The notes: generated by a model from the letters alone, not told the origin. A stretch of DNA of 64,000 nt from Hahella chejuensis KCTC 2396 (GCF_000012985.1 NC_007645.1:1716501-1780500), one strand, 5' to 3'; positions 54,646-64,000 are shown, numbered from the stretch's first letter. Program-made: numbers and translations.

Positions 54646-55806
54646 ATGGTCGCGGATGTAAAAGCGGAAGCCCCAGCCTGGTCGGAGAAACTGATGTGGG
54701 GCGCTCTCAATGCCCTTGAGCGCTATCTGTTTTCCGAGAACTTTTTCATTGCGAATCTGAGTCCGTATGAGGAGATCTACCGCGACGGCATTATGTCGGT
54801 GCGGCATTATCTTCCGCTGGAAGAAGATGAAATTCAGGTTGGCGATGAAACTGTCCCTGTCGAACGAGTCAGGCAGCACACGCCGCTGGTGCTGGTTCCT
54901 CCTCTGGCGGCGACGTCGATGATTTTCGATGTTCTGCCGCAGCGCAGTATTGTCCGTTACTTCCTCGCCAAAGGCTTTGATGTCTACTTAATCGACTGGG
55001 GTGAGGTGACGGAAGACCATTCTCACCTGTCTCTGGAAACCTACGTGATGCAGTGGATGCCCGATGCGTTGCGGCAAATTCGTCTGCATAGCGGCCGCGA
55101 AGACGTCTCTTTTTTCTCGTACTGTATGGGCGGACTGCTGACCCTGATGTACGCAGCGGCGAGTCAGGACCCGAATATTCGTAATCTGGTGACCGTGGCG
55201 AGCCCGGTGGACATGCATCAGAGCGGTATGGCGGGAAGGGTGTTGTCTCTGGTTTATCGGCCCGCCAATATTATTTCCCGGGTATTAAATTTTTCTCTAA
55301 TGGATTTGCCTGCGCGGTTTCTGCATATCCCGGGATGGGTGAACTCCCTGGCGTTCAAGCTCACGAATCCAATGGGCAGCCTGATCAGTTCGCTGGAGCT
55401 GCTGGTGAACCTGTGGGACCGGGAGTTCGTCAAGAATCACACAACTATGAGTCAGTGGTTCAATGACATGGTGGACTATCCTGGGCAAACCATCAAAGAG
55501 ATGCTGGTGACGATGGGGCTGCAAAATCAGATGGCGAGAGGGCGCATGAGAATGGGAGCGACTTCTGCGGAGTTTTCCGCCATCAAGTGCTCGATTCTGG
55601 CGTTCGCTGGCGACTCCGATAAATTGGTCAGCATAAAAGCCGCTCATAAGGTGCTGGACATCGTTTCCACGGAGGATAAGGAGTTCTGTGTGGCGCCCGG
55701 CGGTCATGCGGGCGTCTTCGCTGGGGCGAAAGCCCCGCAAAACGTTTGGGCGATCAGCGCCGACTGGCTGGCGCAAAGGTCCGGCGAAAAAACGTCACAG
55801 ACTTAA
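54646..55806 (+). CDS. PhaC-like alpha/beta hydrolase with Cys nucleophile
   Basis: 386 residues. The alpha/beta-hydrolase core includes F-L-A-K-G-F-D-V-Y-L-I-D-W-G and the nucleophile elbow SYCMGG, with Cys where lipases have Ser. This is the polyhydroxyalkanoate synthase pattern. Candidate triad partners are Asp in AFAGDSDKLVS and His in PGGHAGVFAG. The length (386) fits the PhaC subunit of class III/IV synthases. No phaA, phaB, phaE, phaR or phasin gene is beside it, so synthase activity is unproven. Confidence 0.75.
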   Translation: MVADVKAEAPAWSEKLMWGALNALERYLFSENFFIANLSPYEEIYRDGIMSVRHYLPLEEDEIQVGDETVPVERVRQHTPLVLVPPLAATSMIFDVLPQRSIVRYFLAKGFDVYLIDWGEVTEDHSHLSLETYVMQWMPDALRQIRLHSGREDVSFFSYCMGGLLTLMYAAASQDPNIRNLVTVASPVDMHQSGMAGRVLSLVYRPANIISRVLNFSLMDLPARFLHIPGWVNSLAFKLTNPMGSLISSLELLVNLWDREFVKNHTTMSQWFNDMVDYPGQTIKEMLVTMGLQNQMARGRMRMGATSAEFSAIKCSILAFAGDSDKLVSIKAAHKVLDIVSTEDKEFCVAPGGHAGVFAGAKAPQNVWAISADWLAQRSGEKTSQT

Positions 55807-55966
55807 AAACGTGACAAAGACTACTTTTTGTCGTAATTATGGCTAAAATAAGACGAAAGTATGGCTTTTGATAACTTAGTCACGCCGCGGGTAAATTTTA
55901 TACAGTAGTATTAGAACCATAGAAACGAACCCGTAAGTTGTAAGTAGTGTTTCGGAGACCAGCGCC

Positions 55967-56287
55967 ATGATGTTAAGACTATTCGCCCTCCTTTTGGTTC
56001 TGAATGTTGCCGGTCAGGTCTCCAGTGTAGATGCCGCCGAGCCGGCGCAGGCGGTGTGGCCCGCTGATCAGAACTATACCGCTCAAGGCGGCGTCAGCGA
56101 GGGCGGAGCAGGGGACTGCGTACGTCGGGCGCTGGTGATGTTGGCGAATCATTTTTTGAAAGGCGCAGTGGACGTCGAGCCGCAGGGGCATCGTCCTCAG
56201 ACTTTCGGTCAAGTGCTGTCTCAACCTCAATATAATTTTGACGCGATCGAAGAAGGCGTCAGTGTTTCTGTTTCCTGGAACTTCTGA
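55967..56287 (+). CDS. Small exported protein of unknown function
   Basis: 106 residues. A signal peptide of about 24 residues (LFALLLVLNVAGQVSSVDA) is followed by a short mature chain with one Cys and no known domain. CGGAG lies 9 nt before the ATG. Nothing nearby suggests a role. Confidence 0.65.
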   Translation: MMLRLFALLLVLNVAGQVSSVDAAEPAQAVWPADQNYTAQGGVSEGGAGDCVRRALVMLANHFLKGAVDVEPQGHRPQTFGQVLSQPQYNFDAIEEGVSVSVSWNF

Positions 56288-56612
56288 TTTAGTGGGCGCT
56301 CTTGGCTTGGCCAGGGCGCAAATCTGGCGCTAAATCTCCCCGTTAAGCCGCATCTCTGCTGACCCCTAAACAAACTCTCTCACTTTCATCCACCAGTCTT
56401 CCGACGTTTTACAATTTTTTCCTTCGCCTGCGTCTTGATTGTCCTGCGTAAAATGGCGAATTACACAGCATGGTATAGACTTATTCATTAAGTACGTGCG
56501 GAAAACTTTCCCAACATATATCAGGCCGTTACCCAGGATAGCTTGGAATAACCCTGAAAAATCTTTCTGCACGCTCAAATTTCTGTCATGTGATCCGGTT
56601 TGAGGCTGTGTG
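56288..56612. other. Intergenic region before the chemoreceptor gene
   Basis: About 325 bp. No convincing gene, operator or strong hairpin; a 70-codon minus frame in it lacks a ribosome binding site. Confidence 0.45.
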
Positions 56613-58154
56613 ATGAATTTATCCAGTATCAGTGTCCGTTTGCCGTTGCTGTTTCTAAGTCTGGCGACGCTTATGTTGATCGGTTTCGGGTACTTCGATT
56701 ACTCGACGACGAAAAGCGAAGTACAGGCGAGGCTTGAGAGAAGCGCGAACAACATACTTGGACGGTTGTCGTTGAGCCTGCCGGCTCCGATATGGAACTA
56801 CGAAACGGAATTCCTGAACCGCAACATCGAATCGGAAATGCAGGACGCCATCGTGGCCGGCATTGTCGTTAGTAACGAAGAAAACAGGTTGGCCGCCCAA
56901 TATAAGGAAAGTGGCGAAGGCGAAATCCAGAAAGTTGAAGAGGGGGCGGATCTGCCTGACTTGAGTCAGGATATGGTGCTGACCCGTGACCTGATTTACG
57001 TGGAAAGCGGCGCAGAGAACAAAGTCGGCAAAGTAGAACTTTATATTGATCAGACGCCGGTTAAAGTCGCTTTGGACCGGGTCTTTATGAAAACTGTGGT
57101 GCAGATAATCGTGCTCGACGCTATTTTGGCGGCGGTCATGATTCTATTGCTGAAAACCACGGTGCTGACGCCTTTGAGCAACGTCACCCACGCCATCAGT
57201 GATATCGCACAAGGTGACGGAGATTTGACGCAACGTTTGAAATTCAAGCGCAAAGACGAGTTTGCCGCCCTGGGCGAACAGTTCAATGTATTTATAGAGA
57301 AGCTACAGGGCATTATCGGGCAGGTGGTGGAGACCTCGGATCAGCTGTTGCACAGCTTTACCGAGTCGAGCGGCAAGGTGGAGGAAATCTCCAGGGAGAT
57401 GAGTAATCAGCAGCAGCAAATAGATATGGTGGCCACCGCCAGTACCGAAATGTCATCCGCTATTGATGGCGTCGCCAAAAGTGCGGCGCAGGCTTCAGAG
57501 GCCACCCAGAAGGCGGACGAAACGGCGCAGCAGGGCGAGAAAGTCGTGCAACAGGCCATCACGGTGATACAAAGCCTGGCTAAAGAAGTGGATCATGCGA
57601 CGGATGTGACGGAGAAACTGGCGGTAGAAGGCCAGAATATCGGCACCGTGCTGGACGTTATCAAGAGCGTTTCTGAACAAACCAATCTACTGGCGTTGAA
57701 CGCCGCCATTGAGGCTGCTCGCGCCGGCGAACAGGGGCGGGGCTTCGCCGTGGTGGCGGATGAGGTAAGAACCCTGGCGCAACGCACTCATGAATCTACC
57801 GACGAAATCCAGCAGATTATCGCGCGGTTACAGCACTCCACCGAGGAAGTCAAAGCCGGTATGGGGCTGGTGAAAGATCAGGCGCAACATGGCGTGACGC
57901 AGGTTCAGGAAGCGGGCAAGTCAATCGAAATCATCGCCGGAGCGGTGGACAAGATCACTGAGATGAGTACGTTTATTGCGGAAGCCGCCCATGAACAGAG
58001 CCTGGTGGTTTCGGAAATCAATGAAAACGTGGTCAATATCGCCAAGGTTGCGGAAGACTCTGTTGTTCGCGCAGGCGAAACCGTCGAAGCGAACCAGAAG
58101 TCCTCTGCGGACGCCAAACGGCTGCGCGACCTGGTGCGCCAATTCAAGATTTAG
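56613..58154 (+). CDS. Methyl-accepting chemotaxis protein
   Basis: 513 residues. TM1 (about 10-25), a periplasmic sensor of about 130 residues, TM2 (about 160-180), HAMP ([22 protein letters not shown]) and the signalling coiled coil with the conserved tip [23 protein letters not shown] 56613 has TGAGG 7 nt upstream. The ligand is unknown; no che genes are adjacent. Confidence 0.95.
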   Translation: MNLSSISVRLPLLFLSLATLMLIGFGYFDYSTTKSEVQARLERSANNILGRLSLSLPAPIWNYETEFLNRNIESEMQDAIVAGIVVSNEENRLAAQYKESGEGEIQKVEEGADLPDLSQDMVLTRDLIYVESGAENKVGKVELYIDQTPVKVALDRVFMKTVVQIIVLDAILAAVMILLLKTTVLTPLSNVTHAISDIAQGDGDLTQRLKFKRKDEFAALGEQFNVFIEKLQGIIGQVVETSDQLLHSFTESSGKVEEISREMSNQQQQIDMVATASTEMSSAIDGVAKSAAQASEATQKADETAQQGEKVVQQAITVIQSLAKEVDHATDVTEKLAVEGQNIGTVLDVIKSVSEQTNLLALNAAIEAARAGEQGRGFAVVADEVRTLAQRTHESTDEIQQIIARLQHSTEEVKAGMGLVKDQAQHGVTQVQEAGKSIEIIAGAVDKITEMSTFIAEAAHEQSLVVSEINENVVNIAKVAEDSVVRAGETVEANQKSSADAKRLRDLVRQFKI

Positions 58155-58191
58155 CCTTCATAACCGCGCATGGATGCGACATCGTTACGCT

Positions 58192-58215
58192 AAGCGGCGC
58201 AAAAACGCCGCTTTT
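58192..58215 (+). terminator. Terminator after the chemoreceptor gene
   Basis: AAGCGGCG-CAAAAA-CGCCGCTT hairpin followed by T-run. Confidence 0.85.
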
Positions 58216-58454
58216 TCTATGCGCTAGGATTTATCCTGGGGTCGGTTTGATTCTCTATTGACGATCGTCAACTCATTTCCTAGTGTTCATTCACATACTG
58301 GGCGCGTAAGTGACGGCCGCGATCCCTGACGCCATGTTGCGTTCCCAGAGCGAAAGTCTTCAACGTCAAATCTATGACGGCTGACCGCAAGGTGGGTTGG
58401 ATTGCATGCCGCTGAACTGTGGTTGGCGAAAAATAACAAAAGGAACCAGCGATT

Positions 58455-60626
58455 ATGAGTCAAGAACGTCCACGGACCTTCCGGAAGTTGTCCGATTGCG
58501 TCGACGCTATTATTGAAAGGGTGGGAAATAAGATCATACTTGGCCTGCCTCTTGGTCTGGGTAAGCCTGTTCCTCTGGTAAATGCGATTTATCAGCGGGC
58601 CAAAGATGACGCCAGTCTTAGCTTGAAAATCGTCACGGCATTGTCTCTGGAAAAGCCGGTTGGCCGCAGTAAACTGGAACGCAACTTTCTGGAACCTTTC
58701 GTCGAGCGGCAATTCGCAGGCGTTCCTGACCTGGACTACGTGCTTGACCTCCGTAACAACAACCTGCCTCGTAACGTAGAGGTGGCTGAGTTCTTCTTTA
58801 AAGCCGGCAGCTATTTGAACAACGCCCGGCAACAACAGAATTACATGAGCAGCAACTACACGCACGCTGCAAGAGACCTGATAGCTAACGGCGTTAACGT
58901 GGTGGTGCAGATGCTGGCCTACCGCGAAATCGATGGTAAGCCATACTATAGCTTCAGTTGCAATCCAGACCTGTCTATCGACTTGGAGCCCATGCTGCAC
59001 AAACTCGCTGCGCAAGGGATGCCCATCGCCATTGTGGGCATGATCAACCGCCGCCTGCCTTTCATGCACAATCACGCAGTGGTGGAGCCCGAGCGCATTG
59101 ATTTCGTGGTCGACAGCAGGGACTTTGATCATCCCTTGTTCGCGACGCCTAACATGGCCATATCTCCTGCAGATCACCTTATTGGTTTTCACGCCAGCAC
59201 ACTGGTTCGTGACGGCGGCACGCTGCAAGTGGGGATTGGATCTTTGGGCAGCGCATTGGTCTACAGCACGATCCTGCGCAGGGAGCAGAATCAGGTTTAC
59301 CGCGAACTGATGCGGGATCTGGATCTGCGCGACAAGTTTCCGGTCGTTGACGTTATTGGCGGCGACGATCCCTTGTCCCAAGGACTGTATGGATGCAGTG
59401 AGATGATGGTGGACGGTTTTATGTATCTCTACAAGGCCGGCATTCTCACCCGTGAAGTCTTTGATGACCTGGTTCTGCAAAAGCTGCTGAATCAGGGCGA
59501 CATCTCCACCAAGGTGGATTTACGCATCCTTGATGCGCTGGTCGAAGCGGATGTCATTCACGCCAAATTGCGCGCCCGGGATGTGCAGTATTTGATTAAG
59601 TACGGCATTTTCAAACCCCAGGTCGAGTTCAAAGGCGGCGCGTTGGTATGGCAAGGGGAGCCGATCGAACCGGATTTAAGTTCTCAGGAAGCGCGTACGA
59701 AAATTGAAGCAGTCTGTCTGGGCGAGAGTTTGAAAGGCGGGGTCGTCATGCATGGCGGCTTTTTCCTCGGTCCACAGCGCTTTTATGACATGTTGCATGG
59801 ACTCAGTGACGAAGAGCATCAAAAGTTCTGTATGACCAGCGTCAACTTCATTAATCATCTTTACGACCATAAGTTTGGCGTACAGGCGTTGAAGGTGGCG
59901 CAGCGCGCTGAGTCTCGCTTTATCAACTCGGCGATGATGGTGACGCTGAACGGCGCGGTGATCTCTGACGGGCTATCCAACGGGAAAGTGGTCAGCGGCG
60001 TTGGAGGGCAGTACAACTTTGTCGCCATGGCCCATGAAATCCCTCAGGCGCGTTCCATCATCAAGCTAAAATCCACTCGCAACTCTGGCGGCCGCACTCT
60101 CTCCAATATTATTTTCAACTATGGGCATATGACTATTCCCCGTCATCTGCGGGATATTTTCGTGACGGAATACGGCATCGCCGACGTGCGCGGCAAATCG
60201 GATAAAGACGTGTTCATCGAGCTGATCAAAGTCGCAGACTCACGCTTTCAGGATGAGTTGCTGCAGCAGGCGAAGCAGGCGGGTAAAGTGCCGACGGACT
60301 ATATTCTTCCGGAGGCCTACCGGAGTAATACGCCGGAAAAACTCCGCGCATTGCATCAAAAGTATAGCGCCAAAGGCCTGTTCCCCGCCTTTCCGTTCGG
60401 GTGTGAGTTTACCGAGGAAGAGCTGAAAATAGGCAAGGCGTTGAAAGCGTTGAAAGCGAAAACTTCAACCAAATTAGGCTTGGTCCAGGCGCTGTGGCGC
60501 GCCTTGCATGTGCGGGAGACGCCATTGGAGCTTGCGCCGATTCTCAAGCGTATGAAACTGGATCAGCCTCAGGAAATCAGAGAGCGCATGGAGCAGAAGC
60601 TGCTGATTGCGGAAATGGCTGGCTGA
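58455..60626 (+). CDS. Acetyl-CoA hydrolase/transferase family protein
   Basis: 723 residues, longer than typical acetyl-CoA hydrolases (about 500). Two CoA-transferase-like domains are visible: G-I-G-S-L-G-S-A-L-V in the middle and the Glu-type motif N-G-A-V-I-S-D-G in the second half (V-V-S-G-V-G-G-Q-Y-N-F). It could hydrolyse acetyl-CoA or move CoA between acids. The C-terminal ~90 residues are Lys-rich and not assigned. AAGGAACCAGCG precedes the ATG. Confidence 0.8.
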   Translation: MSQERPRTFRKLSDCVDAIIERVGNKIILGLPLGLGKPVPLVNAIYQRAKDDASLSLKIVTALSLEKPVGRSKLERNFLEPFVERQFAGVPDLDYVLDLRNNNLPRNVEVAEFFFKAGSYLNNARQQQNYMSSNYTHAARDLIANGVNVVVQMLAYREIDGKPYYSFSCNPDLSIDLEPMLHKLAAQGMPIAIVGMINRRLPFMHNHAVVEPERIDFVVDSRDFDHPLFATPNMAISPADHLIGFHASTLVRDGGTLQVGIGSLGSALVYSTILRREQNQVYRELMRDLDLRDKFPVVDVIGGDDPLSQGLYGCSEMMVDGFMYLYKAGILTREVFDDLVLQKLLNQGDISTKVDLRILDALVEADVIHAKLRARDVQYLIKYGIFKPQVEFKGGALVWQGEPIEPDLSSQEARTKIEAVCLGESLKGGVVMHGGFFLGPQRFYDMLHGLSDEEHQKFCMTSVNFINHLYDHKFGVQALKVAQRAESRFINSAMMVTLNGAVISDGLSNGKVVSGVGGQYNFVAMAHEIPQARSIIKLKSTRNSGGRTLSNIIFNYGHMTIPRHLRDIFVTEYGIADVRGKSDKDVFIELIKVADSRFQDELLQQAKQAGKVPTDYILPEAYRSNTPEKLRALHQKYSAKGLFPAFPFGCEFTEEELKIGKALKALKAKTSTKLGLVQALWRALHVRETPLELAPILKRMKLDQPQEIRERMEQKLLIAEMAG

Positions 60627-60731
60627 ACGGAAAACCGGGTGTAAAAACGGCGCCTGCCCTGAATCAATGGCTTCATTTAAAACAGGCGGGGCGCTTCGTG
60701 ATAGAATCCCGCCTTTTTGCGGAACAGAATT

Positions 60732-61187
60732 ATGCGACCGAAAGTTTTTACCGTGGACTACAAGTTGAAAAACGCCGAGGGAGAAGTGGTGGATACCTCA
60801 TTCGGCGGCGAGCCTCTTGTGTTCATGCAGGGGGCGGGGCAGGTGACCCCTGGTTTTGAGCAGGGTCTGGCGGAGCATGTTGCGGGTGATGAGGTGTCGC
60901 TGTCGATTCCTCCGGAACTGGCCTATGGGCATTTGAAGGAAGAGCTGATGCAAATGGTTCCGGCTAACCAGTTTGAAGGTGTTGATGAGTTAAAGCCGGG
61001 CATGTTGTTCCAAACGCAGTCCGGCGATGAGCGCAGAGTGATCAAGGTGGTCAGCATCCACGGAGAAAAAGTGCTGGTGGACGCTAACCATCCTCTGGCG
61101 GGTTTGACTCTATACTTCGAAGTTCATGTCAGATCGGTGCGTGAAGCGACTGATGACGAAATCAAATCAGGCTACGCCGTCGGCTAA
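60732..61187 (+). CDS. SlyD-like FKBP-type peptidyl-prolyl isomerase
   Basis: 151 residues from ATG 60732. FKBP core with E-G-E-V-V-D-T-S and L-A-Y-G-H, interrupted by an inserted-in-flap (IF) domain as in SlyD/SlpA. The His/Cys-rich metal-binding tail of E. coli SlyD is missing. A proline isomerase and chaperone. Its end overlaps the convergent olsA gene by 21 bp. Confidence 0.88.
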   Translation: MRPKVFTVDYKLKNAEGEVVDTSFGGEPLVFMQGAGQVTPGFEQGLAEHVAGDEVSLSIPPELAYGHLKEELMQMVPANQFEGVDELKPGMLFQTQSGDERRVIKVVSIHGEKVLVDANHPLAGLTLYFEVHVRSVREATDDEIKSGYAVG

Positions 61188-61961
61188 CGCCCAGTCAGGC
61201 TTGGGATCATTACTCCAGTACATTTGCTGCAGTGACGTTCCCACCTGCTGTTGAGCTGTCCTGGCGACGCTTTCCGCAGGCGTATCCATTGCGACTTCCA
61301 TGGCAGGGTGAATCGCCACGTACACATCCGTCGGCGTGGCTTTCATCAGTCTTACCAAATGCGATACGAATTCATCATCGCCGATAAAAGGCGCATAGGC
61401 GTCCGGCACATTGTCCCGTCGGTAATGCAGGGTGATGGGCTGTATCGGAACTTGCGCCCGAATCGCGGCATTCAATAGACGACCATGGAATTTCTTAACC
61501 CGCTGGCCGTCCGTCGTGGTGCCTTCCGGGAAAATCAAAGTGGTGGAGCCGTGGCGCATGCAGGACTCCAATTCCGTTACTACCTGTCTTGCTTTGCCGC
61601 CGCCCCGTGTAATAAATAACGTGCCGGCTTGCGCCGCCAGCCAGCCAATAAAAGGCCAGCTTCTGACTTCCGCCTTGGACAGAAAGTGCAATGGCTTGAT
61701 GGCGCCGAGGACCGGAATATCCAGCCATGAGATGTGGTTACTGATCACCATCACTGGCCCGTCGTGCAGTTCGCCGGATGCGTGAATACGCAGGTTCAGC
61801 ACCCGGCATAAACCCGCCAGCCAGAAGCGGGCGATGGGAGCGCGCTGCAGCCAGCCAGGCTTGATGGCGTCAATGACGCCCACAATCGCGGCGAGCACCG
61901 CGCCCCATGTCAGATAGGGGATCAGAATCGAGGCTCTCAGGAACAGGCGAACAGAACTCAT
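61167..61961 (-). CDS. olsA: Acyltransferase OlsA (lyso-ornithine lipid O-acyltransferase)
   Basis: 264 residues, PlsC superfamily: an N-terminal membrane helix (ILIPYLTWGAVLAAIVGVI), block 1 SNHISWLD (H-x4-D) and block 3 FPEGTTTDG. ATG 61961 follows GGAGGAAGGA. The adjacent upstream OlsB-like gene makes the ornithine-lipid assignment much more likely than a general PlsC. Membrane lipids of this type replace phospholipids under phosphate limitation in many bacteria. Confidence 0.82.
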   Translation of the reverse strand: MSSVRLFLRASILIPYLTWGAVLAAIVGVIDAIKPGWLQRAPIARFWLAGLCRVLNLRIHASGELHDGPVMVISNHISWLDIPVLGAIKPLHFLSKAEVRSWPFIGWLAAQAGTLFITRGGGKARQVVTELESCMRHGSTTLIFPEGTTTDGQRVKKFHGRLLNAAIRAQVPIQPITLHYRRDNVPDAYAPFIGDDEFVSHLVRLMKATPTDVYVAIHPAMEVAMDTPAESVARTAQQQVGTSLQQMYWSNDPKPDWALADGVA

Positions 61962-61993
61962 GGCGTCCTTCCTCCAGGCGTCAGGCGCAGTGG

Positions 61994-62767
61994 TCAGGCT
62001 TGTGGCTCTTTCATGAAATGCTTGGCGTAGCGCGCCGCCAGTGCATCGATGTGTAGCAAAATAAACAAGTCGGCGCATTGAAAATCAGGGTCCCAGCATG
62101 GATCTCCGCCAATCTGGGCTCCAAGACGCATGTAAGCGCGGATCAGCGGGGGGACCGCCGCTTTGCTGGGCGCGGGGCCAACAGGTTGGGGTAAGGTCCG
62201 CTTAGGGATGACCCTGGCGTTTTCCGCAGTGAGGCAGCGCTCCTGCAACTGGCGCGTGATAGACCAGGCTTCCGCCGTACCTTCTATGACGCTGATGGAG
62301 CCGCATCCCAGTAAATAGTCGAACTCATTATCAATGACGTACTTGGCGATGCCGGACCAAAGCAGCGCCAATGTCGCGCCGTTGCGGAAGGCGGGATGCA
62401 CGCAGGTGCGGCCGATTTCCAGCTTGCGCCCCGGTAACTGGTAAATGGCGCTGAGGTCGAACTCGCTTTCCGAATAGAAACTGCCCGCCAGTCTGGCTTT
62501 GTCATCGGCAAGCAAACGCGTGGTGGCGACGACTTGTCCGCTGATGTTGTCTTTCACCAGCAGGTGGTCGCAAAAAGGGTCGAAACTATCGCAGTCCAGT
62601 CCTGGAACCGGGCTATGGAGATTGGCGCCGAACTCTTCCGTAAATATCCGGTAGCGCAGTTGTTGCGCCATGATCACCTCTTCACTACGCTGCGCCACGC
62701 GAACGAAGAGCTCCGCTTTCTTTGATTCCGCCTTGGCTAAGACGACTCGCTGACCTGATGTGTGCAT
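61994..62767 (-). CDS. olsB: OlsB-like ornithine N-acyltransferase (GNAT fold)
   Basis: 257 residues. The OlsB/hemolysin-like acyltransferase family: RYRIFTEEFGA, then D-x-D-x-F-D-x-F-C-D-H-L-L-V and the E-I-G-R-T-C-V-H-P core, with a C-terminal P-P-L-I-R-A-Y-M-R-L-G-A motif. It joins a 3-hydroxyacyl group from ACP to ornithine. olsA follows after 32 nt, giving both steps of ornithine-lipid synthesis in one operon. Confidence 0.85.
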   Translation of the reverse strand: MHTSGQRVVLAKAESKKAELFVRVAQRSEEVIMAQQLRYRIFTEEFGANLHSPVPGLDCDSFDPFCDHLLVKDNISGQVVATTRLLADDKARLAGSFYSESEFDLSAIYQLPGRKLEIGRTCVHPAFRNGATLALLWSGIAKYVIDNEFDYLLGCGSISVIEGTAEAWSITRQLQERCLTAENARVIPKRTLPQPVGPAPSKAAVPPLIRAYMRLGAQIGGDPCWDPDFQCADLFILLHIDALAARYAKHFMKEPQA

Positions 62768-63004
62768 AGTAATTCTCTTTATAGTGTTTTGGCGGATACT
62801 ATGGCGATCACGTGACAGGGGGGTGACGTTGCAGTTACTGCTTTATGACAATTGTTTTTAAGTAAGCGTTGGTGTACTTGCTAAATGGCTTGACTGAGAA
62901 AGGGGTAAATTTTGTAAGACTGGTTATACTTATGTGGATAAAAGTGCTATTTTTCTATAAGTCACGAATAATTCTAAATTTTATTGGGGGCCATTCAGGA
63001 AAGG

Positions 63005-63799
63005 ATGGCGACAGGGGCAGGGACGGGACTCAAAATCTATAATGTGAGAGATACGGACACCGTGGATACTAATGAAGCTTGGCGCATATTGATCGTTGAA
63101 GATGATGAACGTTTGGCCGATCTTACCAAAGAGTATCTTGAATCGAATGGCTTGATGGTTTCCGTTGAGCCCAATGGCAGTAAGGCTGTTGAGCGAATTC
63201 AGAATGAGCAACCCGATCTGGTCGTATTGGATTTGATGCTGCCGGGCGAAGACGGTCTTTCCATTTGCCGTAAAGTACGGCCGAGTTATAACGGCCCCAT
63301 TCTGATGCTGACAGCGCGTACTGACGACCTGGACCAGGTATTGGGCCTGGAAATGGGAGCGGATGATTATATGTGCAAGCCGGTGCGCCCACGGGTGTTG
63401 CTGGCGAGAATCCGCGCGTTGTTGCGCAGGGTGAAGGAGCAAGGCGAGGCGGCCGCAGAGTCGCCGATCGCCGAACAGTCCGGAGACGGTCCGGTGCGTC
63501 TGGTATTCAACAACCTGGTGATCGACCGCTCTATGCGCGAAGCCTGGTTGGAAGATCAGAGCATAGACTTGACCAGCGCGGAATTCGATTTATTGTGGTT
63601 GCTGGCCAGCAGCGCCGGCAGGGTGCTCAGCCGGGAAGAGATTTTCACCGCACTGCGCGGTATTGAATATGATGGGCAGGATCGCTCCATCGATGTCAGA
63701 GTTTCCCGCATCCGACCCAAGATCGGGGACGATCCGGTGCATCCCAGACGAATCAAAACGGTGCGCAGCAAAGGATACCTCTTCGTCAAAGAAGCCTAA
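63005..63799 (+). CDS. OmpR-family response regulator
   Basis: 264 residues. A receiver domain (ILIVEDDERLADL; phospho-Asp in VVLDLMLPGEDG; Lys in YMCKPV) and a winged-helix DNA-binding domain (LTSAEFDLLWLLASSAGRVLSREEI...GYLFVKE). ATG 63005 is preferred, with AGGA just upstream; GTG 63060 (MDTNEAWRILIV) is an alternative that removes an unconserved N-terminus. Cotranscribed with the sensor kinase that follows, RstA/RstB-like in order. Confidence 0.9.
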   Translation: MATGAGTGLKIYNVRDTDTVDTNEAWRILIVEDDERLADLTKEYLESNGLMVSVEPNGSKAVERIQNEQPDLVVLDLMLPGEDGLSICRKVRPSYNGPILMLTARTDDLDQVLGLEMGADDYMCKPVRPRVLLARIRALLRRVKEQGEAAAESPIAEQSGDGPVRLVFNNLVIDRSMREAWLEDQSIDLTSAEFDLLWLLASSAGRVLSREEIFTALRGIEYDGQDRSIDVRVSRIRPKIGDDPVHPRRIKTVRSKGYLFVKEA

Positions 63800-63817
63800 C
63801 GGACAACAGGGCTCACT

Positions 63818-64000
63818 GTGAATAACGTTTTTCTGCGCGTATACAGTGGCGTAGCGTTATCGTTGCTCGTATATGCAGTTATAGCACTGGGCCTTTTTCA
63901 TTCCATTAACGCCGTGCGTTACCTGCAGTACCGAGAGCAACGCGTGGCGCCGCTGTTTAACTGGGTTATTGAGCAGCCGGAAGAGCGGCTGGAATTCCTC
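63818..64000 (+). CDS. Sensor histidine kinase, 5' part only
   Basis: GTG 63818 opens a frame running off the window (61 codons seen). It encodes VNNVFLRVYSGVALSLLVYAV and a first membrane helix, then the start of a periplasmic domain. Its place 18 nt after the response regulator identifies it as the partner kinase; the catalytic domains lie outside the window. Confidence 0.75.
   Translation, partial: MNNVFLRVYSGVALSLLVYAVIALGLFHSINAVRYLQYREQRVAPLFNWVIEQPEERLEFL

Noticed and set aside
58287-59480. 397-codon minus-strand frame
   Set aside because: Shadow of the acetyl-CoA hydrolase family gene and its upstream region; no recognisable protein.
1-64000. CRISPR array, insertion sequence, prophage or rRNA operon
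   Set aside because: No regularly spaced direct repeats, transposase, integrase or rRNA sequence was found.

Overview
The window is a 64 kb piece of a gammaproteobacterial chromosome of moderate GC. Gene order (ychF-pth-rplY-prs-tRNA-Gln-ispE-lolB against hemA-prfA-prmC, and rnr-rlmB-rpsF-rpsR-rplI-dnaB-alr) is that of marine Oceanospirillales and Pseudomonas relatives. From memory the proteins look most like Hahella; this is an inference, not a database result. Both ends cut genes: position 1 lies inside a large toxin-like protein, and position 64000 lies inside a sensor kinase.

Layout. 1-2.3 kb: AT-rich, repeat-bearing C-terminus of a polymorphic-toxin-like protein and an overlapping small gene that may be its immunity protein. 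2.6-7.3 kb: a glycosyltransferase, an NhaC-type antiporter and a secreted subtilisin-like protease. 7.3-9.4 kb: rtcR facing away from a three-tRNA operon with a near-consensus sigma-54 promoter; this is the most unusual part of the window. 9.5-12 kb: PsiE-like protein, a small unknown, and a MarC-nhaR pair. 12.2-17.8 kb: a zinc-starvation cluster behind a Zur box (zur, a hisI paralogue, a dihydroorotase paralogue, folE2, dksA2), followed by an M23 peptidase-like protein that has lost a catalytic histidine. 18-25.7 kb: tRNA-Leu, rnr, rlmB, the S6-S18-L9 ribosomal protein cluster, dnaB and alr. 25.9-31.5 kb: an RmlD-like reductase, the oxygen sensor Anr/Fnr, a HemN-like protein without radical-SAM cysteines, a PlsC-type acyltransferase and two tandem periplasmic binding proteins. 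31.7-43.5 kb: tRNA-Met, ychF, pth, rplY, prs, tRNA-Gln, ispE, lolB and a TPR lipoprotein on the minus strand; hemA, prfA, prmC and moeB on the plus strand. 43.5-53.3 kb: photolyase, a retropepsin-like protein, a PIN-PhoH protein, a TetR regulator, CBS and START proteins, minCDE, PAP2 and a glycosyltransferase. 53.5-64 kb: tas, a PhaC-like hydrolase, a small secreted protein, a chemoreceptor, an acetyl-CoA hydrolase family protein, an SlyD-like isomerase, the ornithine-lipid pair olsB-olsA and a two-component system.

How parts work together. RtcR normally sits beside the RNA-repair genes rtcBA and activates them through sigma-54. Here neither rtcB nor rtcA is in the window. The position of the target operon is taken by a TGGCACG-N4-TCGCT promoter, a leader made of two back-to-back hairpins, and tRNAs with anticodons CAU, GCA and UUC. 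I infer an RNA-damage-induced tRNA operon. The Zur cluster supplies second copies of zinc enzymes or zinc proteins. In DksA2 and the dihydroorotase, metal-ligand residues are visibly changed, whereas the HisI paralogue keeps its ligands. A perfect Anr/Fnr site lies upstream of the HemN-like gene next to anr.

Most core genes are called with high confidence. The function of the tRNA operon, the toxin/immunity pair, the HemN-like protein and the PhaC-like protein remains inference.
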